Shown here: piece by piece, positions 10,234 through 19,326 of the stretch
How positions within the stretch are numbered: the stretch's first letter is position 1
How the letters are laid out: each line of letters starts with the position of its first letter
NCBI RefSeq assembly: GCF_022370755.2
Contig: NZ_CP092364.2
Location: 124,001-188,000, forward strand
Origin: Mycolicibacterium goodii
GTDB taxonomy: Bacteria; Actinomycetota; Actinomycetes; Mycobacteriales; Mycobacteriaceae
Length of the DNA stretch: 64,000 nt
Direction of reading: 5' to 3'
The notes under the pieces: generated by a model
Databases searched by the model: none
What the model was told of the DNA's origin: nothing
Seen by the model: the letters and a program-made list of their open reading frames with translations, nothing else
Program-made: the position numbers and the translations under genes

Positions 10234-11697
10234 TCAGCCCATGCCGATGCGAATGTTCTTGATCTGCTGGAATTCATGTAGGCCGTCGAGGCCTCCCGTT
10301 CGGCCGGATCCGCTCTGCTTGTAGCCGCCGTATGGTCCTTGGGGCGAGATCTGGCTGAACTGGTTCACCCACACCGACCCGGCCTCCAACTGGCGCGACA
10401 CCGTGTGGGCGCGGGTGAGATCAGCTGTGTGGACGAAGGCGTTGAGGCCGTAGGGCGTGTCGTTGGCGAGCCGCACGGCCTCGTCGTCATCGACGAATCT
10501 GATGAGGGAAACGACAGGCCCGAACGTCTCGACTTGCGCGAGCCTGGACCGGTTGTCGACACCACCGAACACGGTGGGTTGCATGTAGAAGCCGCCCGCC
10601 AGTGCGCCGTCGACGAGTCGTTCACCTCCGACGAGCAATTCGCCGGCACGCTCCTCGACAGCTCGGTGGACGACGTTGAGCAAGCGGTCGAGCGAACCGG
10701 CACTGATCACCGGTCCGAAGTTGACCTCGGGATCGAACGGATCGCCCACCCGCGCCGCACCGATGACGGCGAGGAACTGCTCGGTGAACGCGTCGTAGAC
10801 GGATTCGTGGACGAGAATGCGGCTCGCGCATGCGCAGCTTTGTCCCGACTGCATGAGCGGGCCCTGATGGGCCGCCAGCGCGGCGGCTCTGCCGAGGTCG
10901 GCGTCAGGGAAGATGATGTTGGCCGACTTGCCACCGAGTTCGGTGACAACCGGTGTCAGGTTGTCGGTGGCTGCTCTCAAGACCGCGCGTGCTGTCGTAC
11001 CGCCCCCGGTGAAGTGGATCTTTCGGATACCGGGATGGCGGACCAGCGCGTCGCCCCCGTCGGAGGCGGCCGGGAGGATGTTGACCAGCCCCGGCGGCAG
11101 GCCGGCGGCAAGACACAGTTCACCGAAGCGCAGCGCTGCCAGCGGCGCCAGCTCCGATGGCTTGAAGACCACGGCGTTCCCGGCGGCGAGCGCAGGCGCC
11201 ACACACGACGCAGCCACCGCGAGAGCGCCGTTCCACGGGGCGATGACACCCACCACACCGTACGGCTCACGCTCGATGATGTTGACGTCGAACGAGCCGC
11301 TGACCGGTGAACTCGTTCCATGAGGTTTGTCGGCGTAGCCGGCGAAGTGCCGCAGGAAGCGCTCCAGCAGCAGCGCGGTGCCCGCATTGGAGATCGGCAC
11401 CGCATAGTCGTGAACATTGAGGCCGGCCAACTCGTCGAGGTGCTCGTGCACCACGTCGGCCAGACCGACGAGCATGTCGCGGCGCCGGTCGGCCGGGCGC
11501 GCGACCCACTCTCGGTGTGCTTCCCACGCGGCCGAAACCGCAGCGTCGACTTCGGCGGCTCCCGCCAGGGCGACTGTTGCGTTGGGCAGGCCGGTCGCGG
11601 GATAGACGTGCGCGTGTAACCCTCCCGATGAGGCGGTCACGCGTCGATCCCCGATGAGCGAGCCGATCGGATCACCCGGCAGCACCACAGATGTCAC
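10234..11697 (-). CDS. NAD(P)+-dependent aldehyde dehydrogenase
   Basis: A complete 487-residue aldehyde dehydrogenase. The oxyanion Asn156 (APWNG), cofactor Lys179 (FKPSE), general base Glu253 (TELGGKSAN) and catalytic Cys288 (SGQSCACA) are all present, followed by ETFGPVV. It oxidises an aldehyde to a carboxylate. It is last in a four-gene operon behind two SDRs and a CMD-like protein, so it probably handles the aldehyde made by one of the SDR alcohol dehydrogenases. The start is GTG at 11697, overlapping the upstream TGA by 4 nt; a longer frame runs into the neighbour and is not used. Substrate unknown. Confidence 0.92.
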   Translation of the reverse strand: MTSVVLPGDPIGSLIGDRRVTASSGGLHAHVYPATGLPNATVALAGAAEVDAAVSAAWEAHREWVARPADRRRDMLVGLADVVHEHLDELAGLNVHDYAVPISNAGTALLLERFLRHFAGYADKPHGTSSPVSGSFDVNIIEREPYGVVGVIAPWNGALAVAASCVAPALAAGNAVVFKPSELAPLAALRFGELCLAAGLPPGLVNILPAASDGGDALVRHPGIRKIHFTGGGTTARAVLRAATDNLTPVVTELGGKSANIIFPDADLGRAAALAAHQGPLMQSGQSCACASRILVHESVYDAFTEQFLAVIGAARVGDPFDPEVNFGPVISAGSLDRLLNVVHRAVEERAGELLVGGERLVDGALAGGFYMQPTVFGGVDNRSRLAQVETFGPVVSLIRFVDDDEAVRLANDTPYGLNAFVHTADLTRAHTVSRQLEAGSVWVNQFSQISPQGPYGGYKQSGSGRTGGLDGLHEFQQIKNIRIGMG

Positions 11698-12506
11698 GAT
11701 GCGACCTGCGGTTCGGCGGCCCATTCGTCGGACACGCGCCTTTTCTGGTCGTCGATGACCTGGTTGAGGTGAGACGCCTTGGGCCACCCGTAGTGTGCGG
11801 CGAAATGCAGTGCCAGCTCGTCCATTTCCGCGAACGATACGTCGCGGCTCTTCAGTGCCGCGTACACGTGGCTCAGAATCGGGTAGGGGGCGTCCTGAAA
11901 TGCCACGCAGGCCACGGTGATGAGCCTGCGTTCCTTCATGCCGAGCCCTGGGCGCAGCCACATCTCACCGAACACGAAGTTCAGGATTCCCGCGCCCTGG
12001 AAGGGGTTGTCCCGCATAGGCGCGTACGGCAGGCAGTTGATGTCCTTGAACGACTGCTCACCGACCGCGAGACGCTCTTCCGGATCGCTTGGCGTGGTCA
12101 GGGGCAGCAACGGCTCGGGAGCAGGAACAGCCAGCCCGCGTTCATCGTGTATCCGCGCCCACTGCTCGTCCACGGCCGAGTTGAACCGGGATGCTTTCGG
12201 CCACCCACCGTACACCGCGAAATGCAGTACGGTTTCTCGCATTTCGACGATGCTGATGTCGCCGCTGTTGAGGGCGGCATAGACGTGGTCGCGCAGTGGA
12301 CCCTCGGCGTCGGCTGCCGCAACGCAGGGCAGTGTGACGAAGCGACGCTGACGTCGAGTCAGTGCGGGGCGTTGCCAGACCTCGGCGAACACGAAATCGA
12401 GCAGATGTGTCATGGCGGGCGAGCAATCATCCGGGGCGGGAAAGGTCATCACGTCGGCGAAGGCACGCTTGCCGCGTTCGAGCCGCTCGGTGTCAGGTGT
12501 GGTCAC
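11694..12506 (-). CDS. duplicated carboxymuconolactone-decarboxylase-like protein
   Basis: Two copies of a CMD/AhpD-like helical unit follow each other in 270 residues. The first runs through HLLDFVFAEVWQRPALTRRQRR...DHVYAALNSGDISIVEMRETVLHFAVYGGWPKAS. The second runs through LNFVFGEMWLRPGLGMKERRL...SHVYAALKSRDVSFAEMDELALHFAAHYGWPKAS. Neither copy has the CxxC of AhpD, so peroxidase activity is unlikely; a lactone or decarboxylase-like role fits the catabolic operon better. GTG at 12506 is chosen because GGAGGAAG precedes it by a few bases. The stop overlaps the aldehyde dehydrogenase start. Confidence 0.8.
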   Translation of the reverse strand: MTTPDTERLERGKRAFADVMTFPAPDDCSPAMTHLLDFVFAEVWQRPALTRRQRRFVTLPCVAAADAEGPLRDHVYAALNSGDISIVEMRETVLHFAVYGGWPKASRFNSAVDEQWARIHDERGLAVPAPEPLLPLTTPSDPEERLAVGEQSFKDINCLPYAPMRDNPFQGAGILNFVFGEMWLRPGLGMKERRLITVACVAFQDAPYPILSHVYAALKSRDVSFAEMDELALHFAAHYGWPKASHLNQVIDDQKRRVSDEWAAEPQVAS

Positions 12507-12528
12507 TGGAACTTCCTCCAATCTCGGC

Positions 12529-13332
12529 TCACCGCAGGGTGACGCCGGCGTCGACCTTGAACTCAAGGCCCGTGACGTACCTCGATTCGTCGGACACCAG
12601 ATACAAGACCGCGTTGCTGATGTCGATGGCCTCGGCCATCACGATCGGCATCGCGTTGGCGAATATCGGTGCCAGGTCCGGTCGCTTCTCGACCAGCAGG
12701 GTGTGCAGGGAATCGGGTCGCATACCGGTCTCGACGCCGGTGGGATGAACCGTGTTGACCCGAACACCAACGGCCGCCACCTCGTTGGCCAGTGCGCGGC
12801 TCAGCCCGACCACGCCGTGTTTGGAGGCGGTGTACGGCGTGTGCAGTGGAGAACCTTTCACCCCGGCGGCGGAGCTGATGTTGATCACACTGCCGCCGCG
12901 CTCGACCAGGTGCGGCAGCGCCGCGGCACAGGTGTTCCACGTGCCGATCAGGTTGACGTCGACAACGGTTCGCCACTGCTCAGACGTCGTCGTGTCCCAT
13001 GTTCCAGCGGTCAGCACACCGGCGTTGGCGACCGAAGCGTCCAGGCCACCGAGTTGGGCCACCGCATCTGTGACCGCGGCCGACAACGCCTCTCCGTCCC
13101 GAACGTCGACAACGTGTGCCAGAGCATGCCGACCGTGCTCCTCGACGAGCCGCACGGTCTCGGCGAGTTCGTCCTCGGTGGCCAGCGGATACTCGATCTC
13201 GGGTATCGACTCACAGATGTCGACCAGGATGAGGTCGGCACCTTCCTCGGCGAGCCGTACCGCGTGGCTGCGACCCATTCCCCGTGCCGCGCCGGTGACG
13301 AGTACGCGTTTTCCGGCTACGCGCCCGCTCAT
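12529..13332 (-). CDS. mycofactocin-coupled SDR oxidoreductase (first copy)
   Basis: A 267-residue short-chain dehydrogenase. TGAARGMGRSHAVRLAEEGAD (from residue 13) is the NAD-binding loop, with the RSHAVRLA signature of SDRs that use mycofactocin to recycle a tightly bound NAD. The active-site set is Ser153/Ser154, Tyr167 and Lys171 (YTASK). It should oxidise an alcohol or hydroxy-compound. The ATG at 13332 overlaps the stop of the upstream SDR (ATGA), so the two SDRs are translationally coupled. Mycofactocin synthesis genes are not in this window. Confidence 0.88.
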   Translation of the reverse strand: MSGRVAGKRVLVTGAARGMGRSHAVRLAEEGADLILVDICESIPEIEYPLATEDELAETVRLVEEHGRHALAHVVDVRDGEALSAAVTDAVAQLGGLDASVANAGVLTAGTWDTTTSEQWRTVVDVNLIGTWNTCAAALPHLVERGGSVINISSAAGVKGSPLHTPYTASKHGVVGLSRALANEVAAVGVRVNTVHPTGVETGMRPDSLHTLLVEKRPDLAPIFANAMPIVMAEAIDISNAVLYLVSDESRYVTGLEFKVDAGVTLR

Positions 13333-14159
13333 AGCTTGTTGCAGAATCCGGCGTCGACGGGAAAGGTGACCCCGGTGACGTACTCGGCGGCATCGGACAC
13401 CAGATAGGCGATTGCCGCGCTTATGTCTTCTGGCTCCAACAGTTCGACGGGCATCGGGTTCTGCAGATGCGGCCCGCCGTCCGGGTAGTTCTCCAGAAAC
13501 GCCGTCATCGCCGGATTGACCGCCATCATCGTGTTGACCGCCGTGGGATGCACCGTGTTCACGCGGATCCGGTGCGGGGCGAGGGCATTGGCGAGTGTCC
13601 GCATCAACCCGACGATGCCGTGCTTCGACGCCGCGTAGCCCAACCCGCCGCCCTGCATCCCGCCGAAGCCGCGCAGGCCCGCGGTCGAGCTCGTGAACAC
13701 GATCGATCCGCCACGCTCGCCTGCGATCAGATGGGGGATCGCGGCCTTGGCGGTGTGGAACGATCCGACCAAATTGACGTCGACCACGTCGGCCCACATC
13801 TGCAGATCTTCCTCGATGGTCAACTCGCGGAAGGCCATTGCCGCGATGCCCGCGTTCGCGCATACGATGTCCAGTCGGCCGAAGTGGTCGACTCCGGCGT
13901 CCAGAGCCGTCTTCAGCGCGCCGTAGTCACGCACATCGGCGACCGCACTCATCATCTTGCCGCCATGGGCCTCCACCAGCGCGACCGTCTCGTCGAGCTC
14001 CTCGCGGCCGGCCATCGGATAACCGGCCGACGCGATGTCGGCGCAGATGTCCACGCCGATGATGTCGGCGCCCTCGCTTGCCAATCGGACCGCATGGCTG
14101 CGGCCTTGGCCACGCGCCGCTCCGGTGATGAAGGCGACTTTGCCGTCCAGAGAGACCAT
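13329..14159 (-). CDS. mycofactocin-coupled SDR oxidoreductase (second copy)
   Basis: A 276-residue SDR and the first gene of the operon. TGAARGQGRSHAVRLASEGAD starts at residue 12 and again carries the mycofactocin-type signature, followed by VDICADI. Ser157/158, Tyr175 and Lys179 (YAASK) complete the active site. It is clearly paralogous to the next gene but differs in the substrate loop (GLRGFGGMQGGG). ATG at 14159 is used, giving MVSLDGKVAFITG; the longer frame upstream crosses the regulatory region. It faces a TetR gene across 112 bp holding dyads, so local TetR control is likely. Confidence 0.9.
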   Translation of the reverse strand: MVSLDGKVAFITGAARGQGRSHAVRLASEGADIIGVDICADIASAGYPMAGREELDETVALVEAHGGKMMSAVADVRDYGALKTALDAGVDHFGRLDIVCANAGIAAMAFRELTIEEDLQMWADVVDVNLVGSFHTAKAAIPHLIAGERGGSIVFTSSTAGLRGFGGMQGGGLGYAASKHGIVGLMRTLANALAPHRIRVNTVHPTAVNTMMAVNPAMTAFLENYPDGGPHLQNPMPVELLEPEDISAAIAYLVSDAAEYVTGVTFPVDAGFCNKL

Positions 14160-14209
14160 GAACCCTCGCTTCGTTGCGTAAGCCACATCGGCGATCGCGT
14201 GTGATGTCA

Positions 14210-14222
14210 GTAACCGTGTTAC
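14210..14222. promoter_or_regulatory. candidate TetR operator
   Basis: Within the 112-bp space between the SDR operon and the TetR gene, GTAAC-CGT-GTTAC is a perfect dyad with 5-bp arms. A related element, GTACGGTAACC, follows at about 14228-14238. Two related dyads centred about 20 bp apart between divergent genes are the usual setting for a local TetR repressor. No binding has been shown. Confidence 0.45.
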
Positions 14223-14271
14223 AGCGCGTACGGTAACCAAGATACTCGCTGGCGGCAAGGGTGGCTGAGAA

Positions 14272-14919
14272 ATGACGGTTCCGAACGACGGAGTGGGTGA
14301 GGACATCGAGGAGCGCGACGATCGACTCCTCGACGTCGTCACCGAGATCCTCGAGACAGAAGGCTATGAGGCGGTGCAGCTGCGCGAGGTCGCCCGCCGT
14401 GCGCGCACATCGCTGGCCACCATCTACAAGCGCTTCGCCACTCGTGATGACCTGATACTCGCCGCGCTCGAGTACTGGATGCAAAAGAACCGGTACTCGG
14501 GGGTCACGCCGCGCCGTAGGACGCCGGGTGTGTCACTGTATGCGGCGTTGACCGGACTCCTGCGGACCATCTTCGAACCATGGGAGCGGCACCCGGCGAT
14601 GCTCGAGGCCTATTTCAGGGTGAGGTCTTCTCGCAGCGGCCAGAAGCTGTTTCGCTTCGGTTTCGATATCGTCGCCCCGGCGGGCCTTGAGTTGCTCGCC
14701 GACGTGGACGACGAGTTCGTGGCGGACCTCGACACCATCGTGTCCACCGTCGTGTACGGACTGCTCGGACGCTTCGCGGCGGGCGAGATCGCGGTGACCG
14801 ACATCGTTCCCATTCTGGACCGCACGGTCTATTGGCTCACCACCGGATATGAAGCCGCGGGCAATGCGCGTCCCGGGGAACGGCGTCGAAGGTCACCGGC
14901 CCGCCGGCATCGCAACTGA
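14272..14919 (+). CDS. TetR-family transcriptional regulator
   Basis: A 215-residue TetR-type repressor. The N-terminal helix-turn-helix spans about residues 17-60 (VTEILETEGYEAVQLREVARRA, then SLATIYKRFATRDDLILAALEYW). The C-terminal half is a helical ligand-binding domain without recognisable specificity. The wording YEAVQLREVA...IYKRF resembles the KstR branch, which would fit lipid or steroid catabolism, but this is a weak hint. It is divergent from the SDR-CMD-ALDH operon and probably represses it and itself. The C-terminus ends in an Arg-rich tail. Confidence 0.85.
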   Translation: MTVPNDGVGEDIEERDDRLLDVVTEILETEGYEAVQLREVARRARTSLATIYKRFATRDDLILAALEYWMQKNRYSGVTPRRRTPGVSLYAALTGLLRTIFEPWERHPAMLEAYFRVRSSRSGQKLFRFGFDIVAPAGLELLADVDDEFVADLDTIVSTVVYGLLGRFAAGEIAVTDIVPILDRTVYWLTTGYEAAGNARPGERRRRSPARRHRN

Positions 14920-14949
14920 CGGCCACCGCGGAGAATCAACGAAGCCAGG

Positions 14950-16359
14950 TCAACTCCGCGCCGCGATCGGTTCTTCCACTCCGTCGAGCAGATCGTTGTC
15001 GCCGAAGGCCCCGCGGTACCGGGCCGCGGGATGGGTGCCGGGAAGCCGGTCGCCGCGACCGAAGAGCTTGTGCCGCAGCGTTCCAGACTTGTCGTTCGAG
15101 ATCAGGCCCCGCTCCCGCAGCGTCGGGAACAATCGCTGCGACACCTCCAGGAACGAACCCGGCACCGTGGCGTGGTACACGTTGACGCCGTCCACGCCGG
15201 CCTCACGCCATTCTTCGAGGCGATCCGCAATCTCCTCTGCGGTGCCCACCACGCGGTTGGCCCCTTCGAGCACCCACGCCATGTCCCGGATCGTGGGATC
15301 GTCGTTGCCGGAATGCTCAGCGGCCCAACGTTTGAAGCTCTGAACACCCTTGAACTCACCGAGCTGGCTGATGGGGGTGTCCAGTGACAGGTGCCCGGCG
15401 TCGACACCGGCATCCCCGAGCGCGTGCAGGGCCACACCTTCCAGGTCGAGGTACCGCTTGATCTCGTCCTCGCGCTTGACGGCGTCACGGTGCGTCTCGC
15501 CGATCACGAACGACAGGCCCTGCGCGAACGTGATGTCCTCGGGATCGCGGCCGTTGGCCGCCGCGAGCGCGCGGCTCTCGGTGGTCAGACCGTGCGCCGC
15601 CTCGGGGCTGGGACTGCTGATGTAGACGCCCTCGGCGTGACGAGCCGAGAACAACTGCCCCGCAGGTGAAGATCCCGCCTGGAACAGCACCGGGGTACGC
15701 TGTGGCGACGGCGAGACGAAGTGCGGCCCCTCCACCTTGTACCGCTTGCCGACGTGATTGATCTTGTGGATCTTCGTCGGATCGGCGTGGATGCTGCGCT
15801 CCTTGTCCTGCACCAGACCGTCCTCGTCCCAGGACCCCTCCCACAGCTTGTACGCCACCTCGACGTACTCGTTCGCCCACTCGTAGCGCTGATCGTGAGC
15901 GAGGACGTCTTCATGGCCGAAGCTGCGATAGACGTTGGCGTTGAAGCTGGTCACGATGTTCCAGCCGAGACGGCCGTCGGTGTAGTGATCGAGCGAAGAC
16001 ATCCGACGGGCGAAGTTGAAGGGATGATCCTGCACGATCGAACTGGTGAATACGATGCCCAGGTTGTCGGTCGCCGCGGCCAGCGCCGAGGCCAGCACCG
16101 AGGGGTCGTTGACCGGGATCTGGATACCGCCCTCGACGGCCTTGCGCCAGTTGCCGTTCCACGGCGACCGCAGTCCGAACACGTCGGCGAAGAACAGCAG
16201 GTCGAAGCCGGCGTTCTCGACCGAGGTGGCCACCGATGTCCAGTGCTTGAGCTCGTTGAATCGGTGGTTCTGCGCCTCGGGCGCCCGCCACAAGCCGTGC
16301 AGCACATGGGATGCGGTGTTCATGACGAACGCCGAGAAGTACAGTGGACGCTTGCTCAC
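14950..16359 (-). CDS. NtaA/SnaA/DszA-type FMN-dependent monooxygenase
   Basis: A 469-residue luciferase-like monooxygenase. The N-terminus (MNTASHVLHGLWR), FDLLFFADVFGLRS, RMSSLDHYTDGRLGWNIVTS and QAGSSPAGQLFSARHAEGVYI are hallmarks of the NtaA/DszA group. These enzymes use FMNH2 from a separate reductase to oxidise sulfur compounds, chelators or related substrates. It is encoded with a Met-type ABC importer: its GTG overlaps the metQ stop by 4 nt. That context points to sulfur scavenging from an imported organosulfur compound. No flavin reductase gene is adjacent. Confidence 0.9.
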   Translation of the reverse strand: MSKRPLYFSAFVMNTASHVLHGLWRAPEAQNHRFNELKHWTSVATSVENAGFDLLFFADVFGLRSPWNGNWRKAVEGGIQIPVNDPSVLASALAAATDNLGIVFTSSIVQDHPFNFARRMSSLDHYTDGRLGWNIVTSFNANVYRSFGHEDVLAHDQRYEWANEYVEVAYKLWEGSWDEDGLVQDKERSIHADPTKIHKINHVGKRYKVEGPHFVSPSPQRTPVLFQAGSSPAGQLFSARHAEGVYISSPSPEAAHGLTTESRALAAANGRDPEDITFAQGLSFVIGETHRDAVKREDEIKRYLDLEGVALHALGDAGVDAGHLSLDTPISQLGEFKGVQSFKRWAAEHSGNDDPTIRDMAWVLEGANRVVGTAEEIADRLEEWREAGVDGVNVYHATVPGSFLEVSQRLFPTLRERGLISNDKSGTLRHKLFGRGDRLPGTHPAARYRGAFGDNDLLDGVEEPIAARS

Positions 16360-17255
16360 CTGGACACCGGCCCCAGGGTGTCACGGATCAGGGCGTTGTC
16401 GGTGGTCTCCAGGTACTCGCCGATGCGGGGATCCTGAAAGGTGGCGATCAACTTCTGCACGTTTTCGTCGTCGAGGTGCTTGTTGCTCACCACCAGCCCG
16501 CCCTCGCTGCCCTTGGGGGCCTCGTGACGGTCGATGATCTGATCCTCGGTCAGGCCCGCGGCGTAGACGTCGGAGATGTGGACGACGACGGCGTCGACGT
16601 CGGGCAGGCTGCGGGCCAGCTGGCCGATGGGCACCTGGACGAACGTGTAGTTCTTGGGGTTCGACGCGATGTCGGACAGCTGCGGCAGGCCCTCGACGGT
16701 GTCCTTACCGGGCTTCAGCGTTATCTGGCTGGCCTCGGCCAGATCCAGCAGGGCGATGGCCTGTCCGGCGGGATCGTCGCGCAGGGCGATCTTCGCGCCG
16801 TTGGGGATCTCGTCCCAGCTGTCGTACTTGTCGGAGTAGGTGGCCTGGTCCCACGTGAAGGTCGGTGCCGCCAGGGTCAATTCGAAACCGTTGGCGGCGA
16901 TCGCGTCGTTGAGGAACGGCTGGTGCTCGAAGAAGTTGCCCGCGACGACGCCGGCGTCGACGGCGCGGTTGATCTCCACCAGGTTGTCGATCTTGACCGG
17001 CTTGATGGTGATGCCGTGGTCGGGCGCGATCTCGGTGGCGATGTGGTCGAGCAGCGTCTCGGCCGCGATGTCGGTGCTCCAGGTGGCGACCTCGAGCTGG
17101 GTGCCGAATGCCTTGTCCTGGTTGGCGAGGTTGGCGTAGACGACGCCGCCGACGATCGCCGCGACGGCGGTCGCGGCGCCGGCGATCCACGGCCAGCGTC
17201 TTTTCTTCTCGATCTCGATGTCGAGAGCGGACGTGGGGGTGATCTGGTCGGTCAC
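16356..17255 (-). CDS. metQ: MetQ/NlpA-type substrate-binding protein
   Basis: A 299-residue binding protein of the NlpA (MetQ) family. The mature part starts near FGTQLEVATWSTDIAAETLL and continues with NFFEHQPFLNDAIAANGF, a family hallmark. Instead of a lipobox it has an uncleaved-looking helix (about 22-43, WPWIAGAATAVAAIVGGVVYA), so it is probably a membrane-anchored binding protein. It delivers its ligand (methionine or a related sulfur compound) to the permease encoded just upstream. Start GTG at 17255; 15 bp follow the metI stop. The link to a monooxygenase suggests the ligand may not be methionine itself. Confidence 0.88.
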   Translation of the reverse strand: MTDQITPTSALDIEIEKKRRWPWIAGAATAVAAIVGGVVYANLANQDKAFGTQLEVATWSTDIAAETLLDHIATEIAPDHGITIKPVKIDNLVEINRAVDAGVVAGNFFEHQPFLNDAIAANGFELTLAAPTFTWDQATYSDKYDSWDEIPNGAKIALRDDPAGQAIALLDLAEASQITLKPGKDTVEGLPQLSDIASNPKNYTFVQVPIGQLARSLPDVDAVVVHISDVYAAGLTEDQIIDRHEAPKGSEGGLVVSNKHLDDENVQKLIATFQDPRIGEYLETTDNALIRDTLGPVSR

Positions 17256-17270
17256 TGGGTTTCCTTCGGC

Positions 17271-17954
17271 TCAACGGGTGAGGGCTTTGACCAGCCGGTC
17301 GCCCGCGAACTGGACGACCTGGATGGTGATGATCAGAGAGACTGCTGTGGCTATCATGATGTTGTCGTCGAATCGGTTGTAGCCGTAGGTGATTGCGAGG
17401 TTTCCCACACCACCGGCACCGATCGACCCGGCGATGGCCGAGTATTCGATCATCGCGATGACGTTGACCGTGAGCGCACCGGCCAGTGCGGGCAGCGCCT
17501 CGGACAACTGCACCGTGCGCACCACCTGCAGCAGGTTGCCGCCGGACACCAGTCCCATGTCGGCGACGTCGGAGTTCACCTCCCGCAGTGCGTTCTGCAC
17601 CAGACGGGCGAAGAACGGGACACCGGCGAGCGTCATCGGCACGATCGCGGCGGGGATACCGACGGTGGTGCCGACCAGAAAGCGCGTCACGGGGATGATC
17701 GCGGCCATCAGGATCAGAAACGGCAGCGAGCGGCCGATGTTGACCATGGTGTTGAGGACACGGAACACCGACGGGTTGGGGCGCAGCCCGAACTCGGAGG
17801 TGTTGTGCAGGACCACGCCGAGCGGGATGCCTGCCAGCACCACCAGCGTCATGGTGACGCCCACCATGATCCAGGTTTCGCCGTAGGCCGGCAGCAGCAG
17901 CGTGTGGACCTCGCTCCACGGCGTGCTGAAGTCCTGGTGGGCAAGCAGATTCAC
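17271..17954 (-). CDS. metI: MetI-type ABC transporter permease
   Basis: A 227-residue permease with five to six membrane helices. [30 protein letters not shown] is the EAA-like coupling loop of MetI proteins, and [26 protein letters not shown] is a further family mark. It forms the channel of the importer with MetN and MetQ. The start is GTG at 17954, overlapping the metN stop (GTGA). The length is normal for the family. Confidence 0.93.
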   Translation of the reverse strand: MNLLAHQDFSTPWSEVHTLLLPAYGETWIMVGVTMTLVVLAGIPLGVVLHNTSEFGLRPNPSVFRVLNTMVNIGRSLPFLILMAAIIPVTRFLVGTTVGIPAAIVPMTLAGVPFFARLVQNALREVNSDVADMGLVSGGNLLQVVRTVQLSEALPALAGALTVNVIAMIEYSAIAGSIGAGGVGNLAITYGYNRFDDNIMIATAVSLIITIQVVQFAGDRLVKALTR

Positions 17955-18952
17955 GCGGCCTGCTCCTGCGCCGTCACAGCGTCGGAACGCACGTGCAATC
18001 CGCGGTCACGCAGGTGCTCGGCGAAGCCGGGTGGGGCGGCCGGTTCGATCGACAGCGTCGCCCGGCCCACCGCGACCCCGCGGATGGCCTCGATGCTGGC
18101 GCTCAGCACACTGATCTTCGCATCGCCCAGGCCCGGTGCCGACTGGATCGAGGTGAGCCAGTCCAGCGGCACCTCACGCGACGCGTAGGACACCTCCCAC
18201 ACTTCCCCCGCGCCGGGAGCGAGCGCGCCGGGGCGGTCCGGCAGCAGTTCGCGCGCCAGCGTGGAGTCGGGATCGAGGATGATGTCGTCGACCCGGCCGC
18301 TCTCGATGATCCGGCCGCCGTCGAGGCGGGCAACGGAGTCCGCGATCTCGCGCACGACCTCCATCTCGTGAGTGATCAGGATGATGGACAGCGCGTACTC
18401 GTCGCGCAGGTGGCTGAGCAGTTCCAGGATGGACTTGGTGGTTGCCGGGTCCAGGCCGGAAGTGGCCTCGTCGGAGAGCAGGTTCGACGGGCCCAGTGCC
18501 AGCGCGCGTGCGATGCCGACGCGCTGTTTCTGCCCACCCGACAGTTGCGCAGGCAGGTAGCTCGCGCGGTCGGTCAGGCCGACGCGCTGGAGCAGTTCGG
18601 AGACGCGCTTGTCGATCGAGGACTGCGTGGCGCCCAGGTACTCCAGCGGCAGCGCGATGTTTCGCGCCACGGTCCGGCGACGCAGCAGCGGAGCCGACTG
18701 GAAGATGACACCCACACCGCGGCGCGCGGCGATCAGTTCGGTGCCGTCGAGGCGGCTGAAGTCCTTGCCGTCGACGCGGACGGTGCCGCTGGTGGGTCTC
18801 TCCAGCGCGCTGACGCAGCGGGACAGGGTGCTCTTACCTGCGCCGCTGGGACCCACGACGGCCAGGATCTCGCCGGCCGCGACCGACAGCGACACCTCGT
18901 CGAGCACGGTGCGATCACCGAACCGCTTGGTGAGATTCTCGATCTCGATCAT
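17951..18952 (-). CDS. metN: MetN-type ABC transporter ATPase with NIL domain
   Basis: A 333-residue ATPase. Walker A is GPSGAGKST at 34-42, the signature LSGGQ is at 137-141 and Walker B is LLSDEA at 158-163. The last ~75 residues form a NIL domain, which in MetN binds methionine and inhibits transport when it is abundant. It energises the importer with MetI and MetQ. ATG at 18952 is chosen: GGAGAAG precedes it closely and the product begins [12 protein letters not shown]. The A of this ATG is also the last base of the stop of a Cys-rich ORF upstream, so translation may be coupled. Confidence 0.93.
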   Translation of the reverse strand: MIEIENLTKRFGDRTVLDEVSLSVAAGEILAVVGPSGAGKSTLSRCVSALERPTSGTVRVDGKDFSRLDGTELIAARRGVGVIFQSAPLLRRRTVARNIALPLEYLGATQSSIDKRVSELLQRVGLTDRASYLPAQLSGGQKQRVGIARALALGPSNLLSDEATSGLDPATTKSILELLSHLRDEYALSIILITHEMEVVREIADSVARLDGGRIIESGRVDDIILDPDSTLARELLPDRPGALAPGAGEVWEVSYASREVPLDWLTSIQSAPGLGDAKISVLSASIEAIRGVAVGRATLSIEPAAPPGFAEHLRDRGLHVRSDAVTAQEQAA

Positions 18953-19215
18953 GCACTTCTCCGATGTGTAAGAACGTGACAGTGCGCGACGCAGTCGGGA
19001 TTGACATCGCCGCGCGGACCGATCCCCGGGCCAACATCGATCAGGCACTGGATGATCGGCCTCCGTTCCCATGCGGCATCGACGTCGCGGAATGAAATGG
19101 TCTGGTTCGCAACACAATGCGGCTGCGCCGTATGTATTGAGCAACGGAGATGAACGTAGGGATCCAGCCGAGCGCAGCACAGGTTACGGATCGCCGTGAT
19201 CGAAACCGGACTCAC
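18949..19215 (-). CDS. Cys-rich leader ORF before metN (putative)
   Basis: An 88-codon frame from GTG at 19215 ends with TGA overlapping the metN ATG by 4 nt. It encodes seven cysteines, far above the mycobacterial norm, including a CysCys pair at codons 13-14. The early part, [11 protein letters not shown], loosely recalls actinobacterial sulfur leader peptides (R-x-VxL-x-R...C). Together with the overlap this suggests a translated regulatory leader that senses cysteine supply and couples into metN. No SAM riboswitch fold was recognised here. It could instead be a chance frame; the promoter is not defined. Confidence 0.45.
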   Translation of the reverse strand: MSPVSITAIRNLCCARLDPYVHLRCSIHTAQPHCVANQTISFRDVDAAWERRPIIQCLIDVGPGIGPRGDVNPDCVAHCHVLTHRRSA

Positions 19216-19326
19216 CGTGCGCTTCCGAGCCCCCAGTGCGACGGATCGGGGAAATACCTTCCGGCGATCGCGCGATCGTCACAGTGGGCGACGACGTGTG
19301 GGTGACGGTGACGTTGCCGGCGCGGT

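Noticed and set aside
13329..14342. Longer start of the second mycofactocin SDR, up to 14342
   Set aside because: The extra 61 codons cross the intergenic operators and the start of the divergent TetR gene; MVSLDGKVAFITG is the normal SDR start.
18953..19326. A SAM riboswitch in front of metN
   Set aside because: Neither strand showed the conserved core or the nested helices of SAM-I/IV-type elements; the Cys-rich ORF overlapping metN is the better explanation.
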